Assembly (NCBI GenBank): GCA_027559495.1
Contig: JAMXSV010000024.1
Span: forward strand, 1,798,001 to 1,862,000
Source: Aurifilum marmelostoma
Lineage: Eukaryota; Ascomycota; Sordariomycetes; Diaporthales; Cryphonectriaceae
Reading direction: 5' to 3'
DNA: 64,000 bases
This document shows positions 33,521 to 45,305 of this stretch, piece after piece. Position 1 is the first letter of the stretch. Every line of letters starts with the position of its first letter. The notes beneath the pieces are model-generated. The model did no database searches and had not been told where the DNA came from. It saw only the letters and a program-made list of their open reading frames with translations. The position numbers and the translations under genes were made by a program.

Positions 33521-36500
33521 CTAACGAAAAGGTCCAATGGGACCGGGGTATCCAGAATTCGTAGAGTGAGAGGTGGAAGGACGGCCGCTGTCTGCGGACT
33601 GTCGGGTATTGTGACGGGGGGTAACATCGCCGGGCTGAGGAACGCCGTTGGGCGTCAGCTTATCACCGGAACTGTTTCCAAAAGGGCGACTCGGCCAGGG
33701 GCTGTCGTCGTCGGGAAGGTTCACGCCGCTGTCGTTCCACGGGTTTCGGTCGGCGTGGAAGCTGCGGGTCGATTCAATCGAGATAAGTGAAGACTTGGAC
33801 ACGTTGCTCGAGCCTTTGAACAGGGAAACGGTAGCCGAGTGGGAGCTGTTCTTGCGGCGGTCCAGAAAAGAAGAAATCGAAGACATGCTTCCGGGCTTGC
33901 GGAGCTTGTCGAAGATGGTGCTGCGCTCGCGAGCCACCTCGTCACCAAAGGCGGACTTGGTGGGGGAGTCGGTCGCAACGGTCGTCGGTGCGTGCTGCAG
34001 CAGCTTGGAGTCAAAGTACGGGAGTGACTCCTCGAACGTGTCCGACTTGGGCCTGGGGATGGAGCCCTTGATGATGGTCTCCTCGACACCGGCAGTGGCG
34101 AAGTGGCCATGCAGGAGCTCCATGGCGTCGCGCAGACCACCAGCGTTGTTGCGGGTGAAGGTCCACAGGAGCGTGACGGTAGGCTGGCCGTCGTCCGTCA
34201 GCTCCGAGGTGTTCTCGTGAACGGTGAGGTCGACCTCGTGCTGGGCCTTGAGTTTCGGCACGACCTCGTTGACAAAATCGGGAGACTCGAGGTACTTGAT
34301 CAGCATAGGAGTGCGGGCCAAGACCACCTCGTGGTTATCAGGAACCATTCCCTACTCAGGTCAGCATGCACTCCAAGGCAGGCGAGGTAAGAGGAGAGAA
34401 GAAGGTTGGACTCACGAGAAACTCGTCAACACACAGGGGGACCTGCCATTGCGGCCCGGTGAAGGTGACCTCATCGCTCGCCTGTTCCGTGCCAGGGAAG
34501 ATGATCTTGCAGTTCCACTTCTTCTCCATAATCGCAATGTCGGACAGGCGGGCCAGCAGCTGACGATGGTACAGACGGTCCACAGGCACAACCTGAGAGG
34601 TAAACTCGGAATCCTACGGACAGGGTCAGCTGATTATCCCCTTTTCCCCTCCCCTCGCTCCTCGAAATGAGATATATAGAACTTACAACACGGTCCACCA
34701 TCTCTAGAATCTCCGACTTGACCAGTTCGAGGCTCTGCGCATTGCGAGCGGGTGTTCGACAGATCACATTGTCCAGCGTGTTGTCGTCATCCTCTCGGAT
34801 CATGCCGTCTAAACAGGTCAGTAAGATGCCCCGCATCTGGACCGAGTGCCGAGATTTATAAACTTACTGCGCTCCTGGGCATTGGAGAACTTGACGAAGA
34901 CGGAGTGCTTCTTCATGATGCGCTGGATGTGCTGACCGCCGATACCAATGATACGCTTGTGATACTGATCGGGAACGTGGAACGAGATAGAGGCGGGCAT
35001 CTCCTGTTCCACAAGGGCCAGGCCCTGCTTCATAGAGTCGTAGGACGAGGCGTTGACGTCAATGTTGAAGTTGTACTCTCCGAAGTTCTCGAACATGATC
35101 TGGACGTTGCCTGCCCGGGATGTTAGTACCAAGCCCCACATGCGGAGGAACGATGATATGGTGAAAACGTACTTTGCCCCATGATCTTGTTGATCTTGCC
35201 GTTCTTCTTGCCGCTGACAAACTCCTTGTGCTCGTTGGCGAGCTCGATCTTGACCCTGATGGTGTACTGCGACTGTGTCACAAATCTTATCTGTGAGATC
35301 ACATGGAGGGCCGCCTTGACCGCATCATCAGAGCCGTCGATGGTAAACGAAAGTCGCTGAAAGGAGATCTCAGCGTCCGAGTTGGCGCAGATGTCACCAA
35401 GCATGGTCCTAATGTCGTTGTCCTCGGGCAGCCTCCGGCCGTCCGGCTGAGCCGCCCAAAACCCGCTATAGAATTGTCCAGCCTAGGCACCATCGTCAGT
35501 CCAAAGGCCCCCATGAAGGATGCTCCTCCGTTCCAACTTACCAGGGTCATGAGCTCCCGAACAGTGCGCTCAATATGCAGGTTCTCAGTAGCCTGTACCC
35601 TGACCGTGTTCTGTCTGGACCCCAGGGGCGGGAACTGGATGTAGGACCCATTGGTCTCGACAATCTTGCGGACCTTGTCGAGACGCGTCAGGAGGATAGT
35701 GTCAATCTTTTCGGCCGGCATGGGAACATCCTTGACGTAGAGGCGGACGCGGCTCAGCAGATCCCGCAGCTTGAGCTTGGCAAGCTCGATCTGCCGGGGC
35801 TTGTCACCGGTAATGAGGAGCTCGTTCGGGTTCCGGGGCTGAGCATTGCCAGGGCAGTAGCGGAAGTACGTCGAGAAGGGCGGGGGGAAGTAGATGGCAG
35901 TGCCGGTTGCCGACTCGATCAGCTTAATATTCTTTCGGTTCCGGCCGCAGATGAGCTGCTGGATCGAGAGGTCCATGTGCATAGCATCGATGACCCGACC
36001 GAGCTGTAATATCAACGTTAACATCAGCCGCAGACGGGGTCCCCCCTCTCCGGGATCAGGCGGGTAGGCAGGCAGGGTAAGGTCATCATTTTCGTACCCA
36101 TTGATCGATGGAAACCAGGACGCGAGTCTTGGCGTGTTCTGTGGACAGTATGTCGCCGTAGATGGCCACCCTCCACCGCTGGTCCCTCCGGATCTCGACG
36201 TCACCGTTCACGCCGTCGACAAGCGGTGTGAGCTTGGGTCCGAGCAGGAAGATGTCGACACCACAGAAGGCGGATATGCTGTCGAGGGTCTCGGTTACGG
36301 TCTGCTTGAGGGAGCCGGCGTTGAGGTCGGCGACCATGTCCCCGTCGATATCCACGGTGGTACAGCGCTGGAGCAGAGACGGAGGATTTTGTTAGCGGAT
36401 CTACATCATCATCTCGAGGGCAGCAAGGTGGCGGTGCCACAACAACACCACCAACGCGGCGGGGGATGCTTCGGCTTCTATACATACCATAGACAGAGGG

Positions 36501-37006
36501 GTCTCGTTCATGAGCTTCTCCCTAGTCTGCCAGACGAGGTCCAGAGAACCCGAGAGGCAGACGGTGGTGACCTGACCCTTGATATGCTTGGGCGTGGTGG
36601 AGATGACGTGGGCCTCGATGGGCAGCTGGCTATTGGTGATGTCCTTACACATCTTCCTCAGCCGGCCGAGATTGTCGGCATGGACGGGCAGCTCGTGGAC
36701 GGGGACGTCATCAGGGGCCTCGGCAGGGTGCGTCCACCTGAGGACAGCGTCGGTGGTGGCGTGGAGGATGTCCTCGGTGTCAGGGCCGGCAAGCTCGGAG
36801 GCGAAAGGAACATTGAAGGCATGATGAATGACCGAATCACCAATCTGCGGAGGCGTTATGGGAGAGGCGCCCTGGGGCGTAATCTTGTGGTGTGGATGGA
36901 GACCCTGCATCGACATACCCACGCTGGGCCTCGAGGACATGCCAAAGGCGGGACTCATCCGCTCTGACCAGTTTCTCATGTTTGCTATCTTATTCATGGC
37001 GTGCAT
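33521..37006 (-). CDS. Multi-KH-domain RNA-binding protein
   Basis: Eight exons in transcript order: 37006-36488, 36367-36098, 36003-35542, 35482-35173, 35110-34868, 34808-34687, 34613-34416 and 34351-33521. All seven introns (59-120 nt) have consensus ends, one has a perfect TACTAAC branch site, and the total (about 984 aa) is in frame. KH-like units include 'LICGRNRKNIKLIESATGTA' near residue 280 and a canonical one, 'VPDQYHKRIIGIGGQHIQ', near 565-580 with a GxxG loop (Gly-Ile-Gly-Gly). The C-terminal 150 residues are Ser/Pro-rich and disordered. The protein resembles the poorly studied fungal KH family that includes yeast YLL032C; a role in mRNA binding is from the fold. The start is uncertain: coding-like sequence 'YRGLIVGVHEEHI' continues just upstream of the chosen ATG to a possible acceptor at about 37056, but no ATG exists upstream for over 700 bp. 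Confidence 0.84.
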
Positions 37007-40000
37007 GATGTGCTCCTCATGGACACCGACGATGAGGCCACGATAGAGTAGCCCGGTCTATCGATCAAGAGAGAAAGAGAGACAAGCTATCTTCAACCCA
37101 CGGCAGGGTTCAGGCAGGAGGGAAGGACGGCCGGAGGACGAGGACGGAGTGGAAGGCTGGTTGGTGATCCGGATAGGACGGATGGGCCGAGTGAGTGCGC
37201 GGAGTCGACGAGGAACCGTGTCCAAGGCCAAGGTCTAGATCGGAGGAGAGAGGAAGAGGGGAAGAGAAGGGGGAGGGGAAAGAGGGAGATAGAGGAGGGG
37301 GGGAAAATGTCGCCTGCGCGCACACTAGAAGAGAAAAAGAGCAGTAGGGGAAGAGGAGGGGGGAGGAAAGAAGAGAAAACAACTGTCGTGTGCTCTACTC
37401 TGGCCCTTGGTGGTGGTGATGTTGGTCGAGTCTTGGTCGGGTTGAAGGGGGATGTGGAGGTGGTAAGGTTAGAGGACACCGAGGAAGGAGGTGCGAATGC
37501 GTGAGGCGATCGAAAGCAGAGAGTCAAGTTGGTTGGCAGTGGGGAGCTGGCTGGTAGTGCGTGTGCGGTGTGTGCGCGCAGTGTGCACTGCCCGAACGGT
37601 GGATTGGGGCCTTGGAATCGGGGCCTATGGAGGGCGAGACACGAGCGGAGGGCAAGGGGCGGTGCGGACCACGAACGCCAGTTCAGTAAGTACTTGGCTA
37701 CTACTACTGCTGCTGCTATGGATACGCTGCAAGGCCCTGGTAAGCGCCGCTCCGAGGCGTGTAGCGTACCATACTACAGAGGGTGCCGCAGCACTATGGT
37801 ACCACCCACCACTTCCGCTCCAGGGCCTCCAGGGCCTCCAACAGCTGCGAGGACGGGGAGGGATCTGTCCGCGCCAGACCACAAGGGGCGCTGGTTCCAC
37901 CAAAGGGCCCCCCCGATAGCGCCCCACAGCATGATAGAGTCAACCAGTCGGGAACAATGGGACGTGATCACACAGGCCAGACAGAGGCCAGACCAGCTCA
38001 GTTCTCTCTCTTTCCCTCTTGCAGATCCGTCGCCAAGTGCCGCAAACATCCATCCATCCATCCACCACCCATCCTCGCTACGTCGATCCTGACTGGCGAT
38101 CGGACCCTGGCGAGAGCAACAATCATAACTGGACCAGCTATACAATAACATGTTATTGTTATTCTCTCGTGGTGGGTGGTGTTGTTGCTGTCGGACGTGC
38201 AGGCGAACCCTGGTCCGCTTTAACCCTCATGAGTGGAGCTTTCCGTCTTGTGGTGGACACTCTCCAACGGCTGGCCGACCTGTGGTTGGTCTAAGGATTG
38301 TCTGATGCAAGAGGATGCAGAGATGAAGTGTCTTATCTCTTTTTAATCCCCGACACAGACCGCAACCCCAAGGTTTGTATGGATCAGATGGATCAAGGGC
38401 TGAGCGATCTGACGCTGACCACAAACCGGGGTCCTCAGTGCGAGGGGAGTGCGTAACGGCACGACTTGTTTGGTTGAACTGATGATACAGGACGGCGATG
38501 CTTCGTCAAGAGGGGAGACACTCCTCCAGGCTGTGTCCCTCATGTCACTTGTGACCTGAGCCCAGGTCTAGATCGCAGGCGTTGCCTTCCTTGGCAAGAT
38601 AACCCTCGCCCGGGCCAGCTGGCGGTCCTGGAGGCTATGCGTTGTCGTCTGTGAGCCATCAGGTCGCAAAGTTCCCCTTTTGTGCTTGAATTTCTTTGTT
38701 TCTTGGGTGGAAAACGCCCACTTGTTCTTATCATTGGAGATTCTTTCCCGCTCTGCCGAAGCACCTGTCTCAGACACAAACGACTCGATCGCCATGCAAG
38801 AAAACAAGAAAAACAGAGATAGCACTGAACAGGGGCCAAGGCCAGCAGCTCTTGTGAGCGGAGGGCCCTGCACTGTTTGTTCTCTAGTGAACCCAATCCG
38901 CTCATTTTCTGGCCGAAACTGGTTTGACGCGTGCTAGGGCATGGCCTGTCCTGCCCTAGCCGTCGACTGGAGCTTGGCCCCCGGAGCCAAACCCAAGGTC
39001 GGGGGAGGTCAGAGCTAGCGGCTGCTTGGCGTCCTGCTCTGATGAACAAGTACGTGAAAATACACATGTGCTCAGTGTCTGCGCCTGACCAAGAAATAAG
39101 TAGACTGAGGATTCCATTCAGGAGCAGACTGATGAGGTGAGATGCTATACGACGTCTTCAGTCTCTGAAAAGGGGGGATGGGTCATGAGAGGGCTCATGG
39201 AGGGCATGGGGTCCTATTAGTCAGAAGGACAAGGTTGTAAAAATAAAGTTTTCCTCCGCAGTCTTGCCATATACAGTGATGCCTCCACTTGGGCAATGAT
39301 TTCACTTTATATATGGAGTCAATTTTATATTCACAATACCAAAACAGCTCCGGATCATCGTCCACTTAAACCTCAAATAGAAAAGTGAGGCAATTTCGTG
39401 TCGTGCCCGTGACTACGCGGTAAAAACAATGGTTTATCATACTTCTTTCCTCGGTTCTATAATGACGCTTCTGCCGAGATGTGCTGTCCCGGCGACATAA
39501 TTAATTATCGATTCCGCCGTAACTCCGGTGCCAACCCTTTACAATCAGGTCGCAATACCCACGTGATGTGATGGAAGATCCTGTCTTTGGGGAAATTCTG
39601 TTTGGGCCTTCATACTTTCAAGGAAAATCTGGAGGGTTGATCGCTCCGGAAGAGGGAGAAGTGCTCATAGGAACGTTTCTGTCACTAAAAGCTCGCTGAC
39701 CCTATTCCTCGAACTTGCAAGAGAGGTAGACGCGCCAGGCGTAAAGACCCTTTCTGCTATGTGCATGCCGTATTTATATCTATTGACCTAGAGCCCCACA
39801 TGACAGTCAGCAGATTCAATGCCTGCAGTAGAACATGTAAAGCAACATAACAGCATTCGAGGTGATGATCGAGATCGGCGGGGAGAAGAGATAATTAGCG
39901 TAATGACAGAAGACTAGGTTCTGCTGGAAGAATGGAAAAGGATGTGGTAGAGAGAGGGAAGCTATCAGCTTCTGACCGTTCTTCTTATTTTATTCGGCAA

Positions 40001-41459
40001 CTATCCGCGAGTCCATCAAGGAAGGGGTAATTAATCAATTGCCAGCTTTTCGTAGTGTAATTCGATAAATTTGAAGAGAGGGAAAAGAGTGAATGGATTC
40101 CTCGTTGTAGGATTGTGCTCTCGTAAAGGAATAAAGTCGGTCAAGTCAACTACATCTTCGTCATGTTGTCCGAGGGCGTTTTCAATGTTGAGTTGTGAGT
40201 TAATTATAGCCACAGTGTCTAAACCTTAGTAGACAATTGCATCGCTACCTGATTGCTTGACCTAGAAAATACTAAGTTTATGTGATGAGGTTATACTACT
40301 AAAACATCTGGTTTGCAGATCATTCTGATGGAGTCTTCAGTAGGAGAAAAGGCGCTGATGATCTAATTATGAATCTGCTCTGGAAGCTCGAGTTGAGAAA
40401 TATTGATAAGCTTTCACAATGATGTCGAATCCAGATCCAGTCTTCCCTTTCAACCAAGGCTCCTGAATAGAAGTCACGAATGGGAACAAGTTGAAAATGT
40501 GAAATTAATGCGTCAACGACAAGCCCAGCATGAGCGTTAATTATCGAAATTTCTGACATAAAATAGAGAGTATCAGTTCATACTTAATGGTACTTAGCAA
40601 ATAGAATTTGTTCCTTGTACAGAACGCATGTCCAACAAAATCCCCACAAGCACGCAGTGTCCCAACCTCTCTGCAGGTGTCACTGAGCTGCCAGAGCAGC
40701 CTCACTTCCTGCATTAATGAAGATCAATTATGCGAGGAGAGCATGAGCCAAGATGAGCTTGTGATACCCTTATTGCATCAACAATGCCCACACTAGATCC
40801 CAAGACCCTCATTCGAATGTAGGAGCTTGAAGAGCTGAACCGTAGCTTGTTGCTTGGTGCAGCTGCTCTGAGAACTCATGAAATGACTGCACTGCGAGGA
40901 TTGCTTTGCAATATTTCATCTATTGTACTCGAGGGTGTTAGTCCCAGAGAGATATGAACATGTGAAGAAATTCAGGGTTAGGGTATTAGACCATTCCCCA
41001 GCACAGCAGCTGGCATCGGAAGCATACTGGGGTCATGGACTCTCTGCGAGGATGAGGAACTGAAAGTTCCGAGAAAAGAAAGACAAGCAGTCAGTCTTTG
41101 ATTTGACGTTTGCAGTAAACGAGAAGAAAGAATCAAAGAGCCGTTTTGGCCCTTTTTGGGGGAGGAAGGGGTACGGTGAGGGGGGAAGAAGGCACAAAGG
41201 GATGGAGGGCTCAAGGGCACTTTCCCGCGCCACAAAATGGCTGTGGCTAGACTAGATTGAATAATGGCGCGAGGTTCCCGACGCGCCTTGCCAGCTAAAG
41301 ACGCGCCGAGCTCTCCCCCAACGCCGACCTCGCCAGATGCTGCGACGTCACATTTGGACCTCCTCTTTGCTATCATATATGCTGCCATTCCATACATCAG
41401 CGTTCTAGCCTTGTCTCACCTCTCCTACAGACACACACAAGACTGTCGCCCCCCAAGCA
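37007..41459. other. Long gene-poor spacer between divergent KH-protein and ORC4 genes
   Basis: No supported gene in 4.4 kb. From 37.0 to 38.1 kb it is purine-rich on the plus strand, as expected for the 5' region of the minus-strand KH gene. From about 39.2 to 41.0 kb it is distinctly AT-rich with frequent stops in all frames, which could reflect old repeat decay. The last 240 bp contains G1/S-type promoter motifs, described separately. Confidence 0.45.
41221..41307 (+). promoter_or_regulatory. E2F/MBF-like motif cluster upstream of ORC4
   Basis: TTTCCCGCGCC at 41221-41231 fits the E2F consensus, and two ACGCGCC elements at 41281-41287 and 41301-41307 contain the MBF core ACGCG. They lie 155-240 bp before the ORC4 start codon. 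MBF controls replication genes at G1/S in fungi, so the context fits. Binding itself is inferred. Confidence 0.55.
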
Positions 41460-43889
41460 ATGGCACCGACTGCCACCCCGGGCAGCAGAAAACGCGGGCG
41501 CCCTCGCAAAGATGAGATCGACCGGAACTCGTCCTCCAAGCGGATTCGACGAAGTTCGCCTACTACGATCGAACACACGACATCTAGCTCCTTGAAACCC
41601 CTCAAGTCCAATGCAGCTGGTTCCACCAGTCGAGTCGCACCGCAGCCGGGAAGAGGAACAGATAAATCGTCTGCTATCACAAAAAAGTCGGGCGTCGATA
41701 TCAATGGCATATACGATTTCCAGGGCTCTGATGACGAGCAGAGCCCCGTGCAGAACCCATCGAGGAAAACACGAGGTGGCCGCTCGACAAAAGAAAAACC
41801 CCCCACCGAACACAAGCCCGTGTCGGCACCACCAAAGAAGGAGACCACAAGGGGGAGACCAGGGCCTTCTACTGCACAGCGCTCTGCGTCGGGGACCAGA
41901 AGTGTTCGGCAGGGGACGTCTAGACGTCTAGACGATGGCCAAGATGGAGGATCCGAGATTGCAGTCTCAGAGACCGAGGCAGAGGAAGTTGAGGCTTCAG
42001 ATACGGAAGACGTGCCCATACCATCAGCTGCGAAGTCAGACAAGCGTTTGTCACTTGCCTTGACCAGCAGCGTTGTGCCCAAAGCCAAGGGCATCCTCAC
42101 TCCTAGCAGGAGGCTTGGTCAGCGAACTGCCAAGACTGTCGCCTTCGATGAGCCCAAGACCAACACTTCTACCGACGAAATCTACTTCGCTGATCTGCCG
42201 AACAAACCTGTTAAGCCAAAACCATCGCCGAAGACGCAACCATCTGGTAAGGAGAACGACCCGCTCGGAAATGCAGACAAAGCCGAAGATGAAGAAGAGG
42301 AAGAGGAGGCGGAAGAGGAAGAAGACGACGATGAGATTTGCGTAATCTGCTCCAAACCGGACTCAGAACCACCCAACGAGATACTGTTTTGCGACAACTG
42401 CGATATGGCTGTGCATCAAAAGTGCTATGGTGTGGTCAAGATCCCAGACGGTGACTGGTTGTGCAAGGACTGCTCTCAGGACTCATCCATTGGTGCTATT
42501 GCGCCGGGCAAGAATGCGTCGATCAGGGCCATTGAGGATGTGCCCGATATCACCAACCTCGAGCGACACCTACGCTCCTTGCAACGTGTCTTGCTGGATC
42601 GATGTACCGGCAGGCGCCGCATCAAACTACTTGGGCAGGACGATGCGTACGACAAAACGTTCCAGCTGGTCGAGCAGACTGTCCTGGCCGGTGAAGGAAA
42701 CTCCATGCTCATCATTGGTGCCAGAGGATGCGGCAAGACAACTATGGTGGACTCGGTGCTCTCCGACCTCAGCCTGGACCATAGGAACGAGTTTCATATT
42801 GTCCGGCTGAACGGCTTTATACACACCGACGACAAGTTAGCGTTGAAAGATGTCTGGCGGCAGCTGGGAAAAGAGATGGAAGTCGACGATGACCTGATTG
42901 GTAAGACCAACAATTACGCCGACACGCTCGCGTCGCTACTTTCACTCCTGTCCCACCCGTCAGATTTCGCAGAGGCCCAAGAAGGTGTCACGTCCAAATC
43001 CGTGGTGTTCGTCATTGACGAGTTCGACTTGTTTGCGACTCATGCCAGACAGACGCTCCTGTACAATATTTTCGACATTGCCCAAGCAAGAAAGGCGCCT
43101 ATTGCAGTCTTGGGTTTGACCAACAAGATTGACGTGGTGGAGAGCCTCGAGAAGCGGGTGAAGAGCCGATTCAGTCATCGCTATGTCTACATGTCTCTGC
43201 CCAAGACCCTTGCTGCATATTGGAGCGTGTGCAGGCAAGGTCTTGTAGTTGATGACGAGGACGCAAAGTCAGAAGGGCTCGATATAGCGGTCGAGGGGTT
43301 CGCCAAGTTTCATGACTACTGGACCAAGAAGACGGATGCGCTGTTTGAGGACCCGGCATTCAAGGATCACATCGAATATCACTACTGCAGTAACAAATCC
43401 GTGCCAGCGTTCCTGGCAAGCTGTGTGCTGCCTCTCGCAGGTCTCTCTCCTACAAACCTGACCCTTCGATTCAGTCCGACCCTTGCCAGCGGCCCGCCGG
43501 ACTCGAAGCTTCACCTGCTCGGGTCCTTGTCAGACCTGGATCTATCGCTCCTCATCTCCGCAGCCCGTCTTGATATTGTGGCTCACACGGACACTGTCAA
43601 TTTTGCCATGGCCTATGACGAGTACACAACACTTATCGGACGGCAGCGCGTTCAGTCGGCCACGGCGGGAATGCTGGCCCTTGGTGGAGGTGTGCGGGTC
43701 TGGGGTCGAGGCGTCGCCGAGATGGCGTGGGAGCGGCTCGTCTCTTTAGGGCTTATTCTTCCCACCGGAATGGGCAGCAGGCACGGCGGCATTGAGGGCA
43801 GGATGTGGAAGGTCGACCTGACTCTGGAAGAGATCCCGGTCGCGGTCAAGCTCAATGCGGTCCTTGCCAGGTGGTGCAGGGAGATATGA
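41460..43889 (+). CDS. orc4: Origin recognition complex subunit 4 with AT-hook and PHD finger
   Basis: A single exon of 809 aa. An AT-hook 'RKRGRPRKD' lies at residues 10-18. A long Ser/Arg-rich region follows, then an acidic run (about 275-290). The PHD finger, 'ICVICSKPDSEPPNEILFC' onward to 'GDWLCKDC' (about 293-340), has the expected Cys4-His-Cys3 spacing. The AAA+ module follows: Walker A GARGCGKT near 420-427, Walker B 'VVFVIDEFD' near 515-521, sensor-1-like 'VLGLTNKIDV', and a C-terminal winged-helix region. ORC4 is part of the six-subunit complex that loads MCM at origins. The AT-hook recalls fission-yeast Orc4, whose AT-hooks bind origins; the PHD finger suggests histone-tail reading at origins, which is inference. 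The gene converges on the SAT4-type gene, with stop codons only 67 bp apart. Confidence 0.92.
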   Translation: MAPTATPGSRKRGRPRKDEIDRNSSSKRIRRSSPTTIEHTTSSSLKPLKSNAAGSTSRVAPQPGRGTDKSSAITKKSGVDINGIYDFQGSDDEQSPVQNPSRKTRGGRSTKEKPPTEHKPVSAPPKKETTRGRPGPSTAQRSASGTRSVRQGTSRRLDDGQDGGSEIAVSETEAEEVEASDTEDVPIPSAAKSDKRLSLALTSSVVPKAKGILTPSRRLGQRTAKTVAFDEPKTNTSTDEIYFADLPNKPVKPKPSPKTQPSGKENDPLGNADKAEDEEEEEEAEEEEDDDEICVICSKPDSEPPNEILFCDNCDMAVHQKCYGVVKIPDGDWLCKDCSQDSSIGAIAPGKNASIRAIEDVPDITNLERHLRSLQRVLLDRCTGRRRIKLLGQDDAYDKTFQLVEQTVLAGEGNSMLIIGARGCGKTTMVDSVLSDLSLDHRNEFHIVRLNGFIHTDDKLALKDVWRQLGKEMEVDDDLIGKTNNYADTLASLLSLLSHPSDFAEAQEGVTSKSVVFVIDEFDLFATHARQTLLYNIFDIAQARKAPIAVLGLTNKIDVVESLEKRVKSRFSHRYVYMSLPKTLAAYWSVCRQGLVVDDEDAKSEGLDIAVEGFAKFHDYWTKKTDALFEDPAFKDHIEYHYCSNKSVPAFLASCVLPLAGLSPTNLTLRFSPTLASGPPDSKLHLLGSLSDLDLSLLISAARLDIVAHTDTVNFAMAYDEYTTLIGRQRVQSATAGMLALGGGVRVWGRGVAEMAWERLVSLGLILPTGMGSRHGGIEGRMWKVDLTLEEIPVAVKLNAVLARWCREI
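41917..41934. repeat. 18-bp perfect palindrome within ORC4 coding sequence
   Basis: CGTCTAGACGTCTAGACG is its own reverse complement and consists of repeated GTCTAGAC. It falls in the low-complexity linker of ORC4. It may be chance; no function is implied. Confidence 0.8.
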
Positions 43890-43956
43890 CCGGTCTGCTA
43901 CATTCGAGATCGACAAGTCGGACATGTGTATTCCTGCATATTCTAGGCGACCGGAC

Positions 43957-45305
43957 TCAAGAATGATCCTCATGCGTATCCACAGCCTCTTCCGGTCGGA
44001 TATACGTGGCTGTCTCGTCCGACGAGATGGAGCCACAAGTTTCGTAGTGAACCTCGACCTCCTCAGTGATATAGATGACGCCCTCGGACAAGTACTGCAC
44101 GCTATCGCTCTCGGAATTATTGTCCCCGTCCAGGTCCCTACTCCCCCTGGGACCTCCCGTTGCTCGTGCAGAAAGCGGTGCGACTCGGTGCTCTGGGAAT
44201 GGGGCCCGGATTTTCGTCCGGTATGGCTGTTGCCTTGATCTTACCGGCTACGCTGTTGAGCTCGTACGGCATATTGATGGCAGCCGAGAGGATGCCCAAG
44301 AACATGTCGAACAGGTCCTTCATGGTTGGAATGCAGGCCGTGATGACGGACAGGTGGTATGAGCTCTGCTGCCACATGGTGGGGCCCACGGCCTGCCAGG
44401 TTGAGTCGTTGTTTTGGTAGAGATACTCCGAGTTCAGGAGGCTTGGGATAAGGGCGAACAGACACCTGCGCCACAGAGCCGTTAGCTCGCAGCCATGTTT
44501 ATGACGGAGACTACCCAAGGCAAGAGGGGTCTTCGACTCACGAGATACGTGTGAGAAACAAGCCAATCACAAGGAGCTTGTTGCGGAGATCGGTCTTCAC
44601 GTCCCATACCATGGCGACAGATAGCAGACAGAGCAGCAGATCGGTGACAATGCTCATAATGCCCCTGTACAGATAGATGGGTGCGATGCTTGGACATTCT
44701 GACGGGCTTCTCGAGAGCCAGGGCTGAGGGAGTGGGCACTGGAAGAGCGTCGCCACGAAGGCCGAGACGAACGAGGCCAGTATGAGAATGAGGGTGATCT
44801 GTGCTGCGTAGCGGACCTTGCCGTAATTGTTGATGTGCTTGATGAGAAGGCACGAGCAGATCTTGGAGCACGAGACAGCCGCAATGGACAGAATCGAAGC
44901 CCCATATTGCAACTGTGACAGAGGAGCACACCCAAGCACATACAATCAGCTGGCTGTTTCTGTCTCTTTCGACGGGGAGAGGAGAAGGTTGGATTGGGGT
45001 TTCTGGGGCACGCTCACTTTTTGTACTTTCTCTATGTCAGTTTCCACTGCAGAGATGTGCTTTCCGAGGCCATTCTTGGCTGCTAGGACGGTGAGCATGG
45101 CCTGGCCAAGCATCAATGCCCAGGCCAAGACAAGGAGGGTATCGAACCGGTGGATGGCGAGGCCGGTGTAGCGATGGATGAGGGCCTTGGCGACTATACT
45201 CAAAGTCGTCAACAGGGTGAAGCTCATGGTTACAATGACAACGAGAGCCGAACGATCATCCTGGTCCAGGCTGAGCAGTGGTCTCGACACCTGCATGTTG
45301 CTCAT
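43957..45305 (-). CDS. SAT4-type fungal rhodopsin-domain integral membrane protein
   Basis: Four exons: 45305-45018, 44912-44542, 44465-44245 and 44192-43957. Introns are 44913-45017, 44466-44540 plus the split codon, and 44193-44244 (GTAAGA...CCCAG, 52 nt). The product is about 371 aa. If the last intron is ignored the frame stops early at 44138; splicing it gives a C-terminal tail, 'SVQYLSEGVIYITEEVEVHY', that fits the family's usual hydrophilic end. Seven hydrophobic helices are visible, for example 'SALVVIVTMSFTLLTTLSIV', 'DTLLVLAWALMLGQAMLTVL' and 'AQITLILILASFVSAFVATL'. Proteins with this domain are often annotated as Pth11-like receptors or SAT4 family. No CFEM domain or ligand is visible, so a receptor role is uncertain. 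It converges on orc4. Confidence 0.83.

Noticed and set aside
37093..37527. 144-codon minus-strand ORF before the KH gene
   Set aside because: Pyrimidine-rich leader translation without an ATG start; better explained as 5' UTR.
41264..41515. 83-codon ORF starting at 41264 and overlapping the ORC4 start
   Set aside because: It would act as an overlapping uORF only if the transcript starts further upstream. The promoter motifs around 41281-41307 suggest transcription begins after it.
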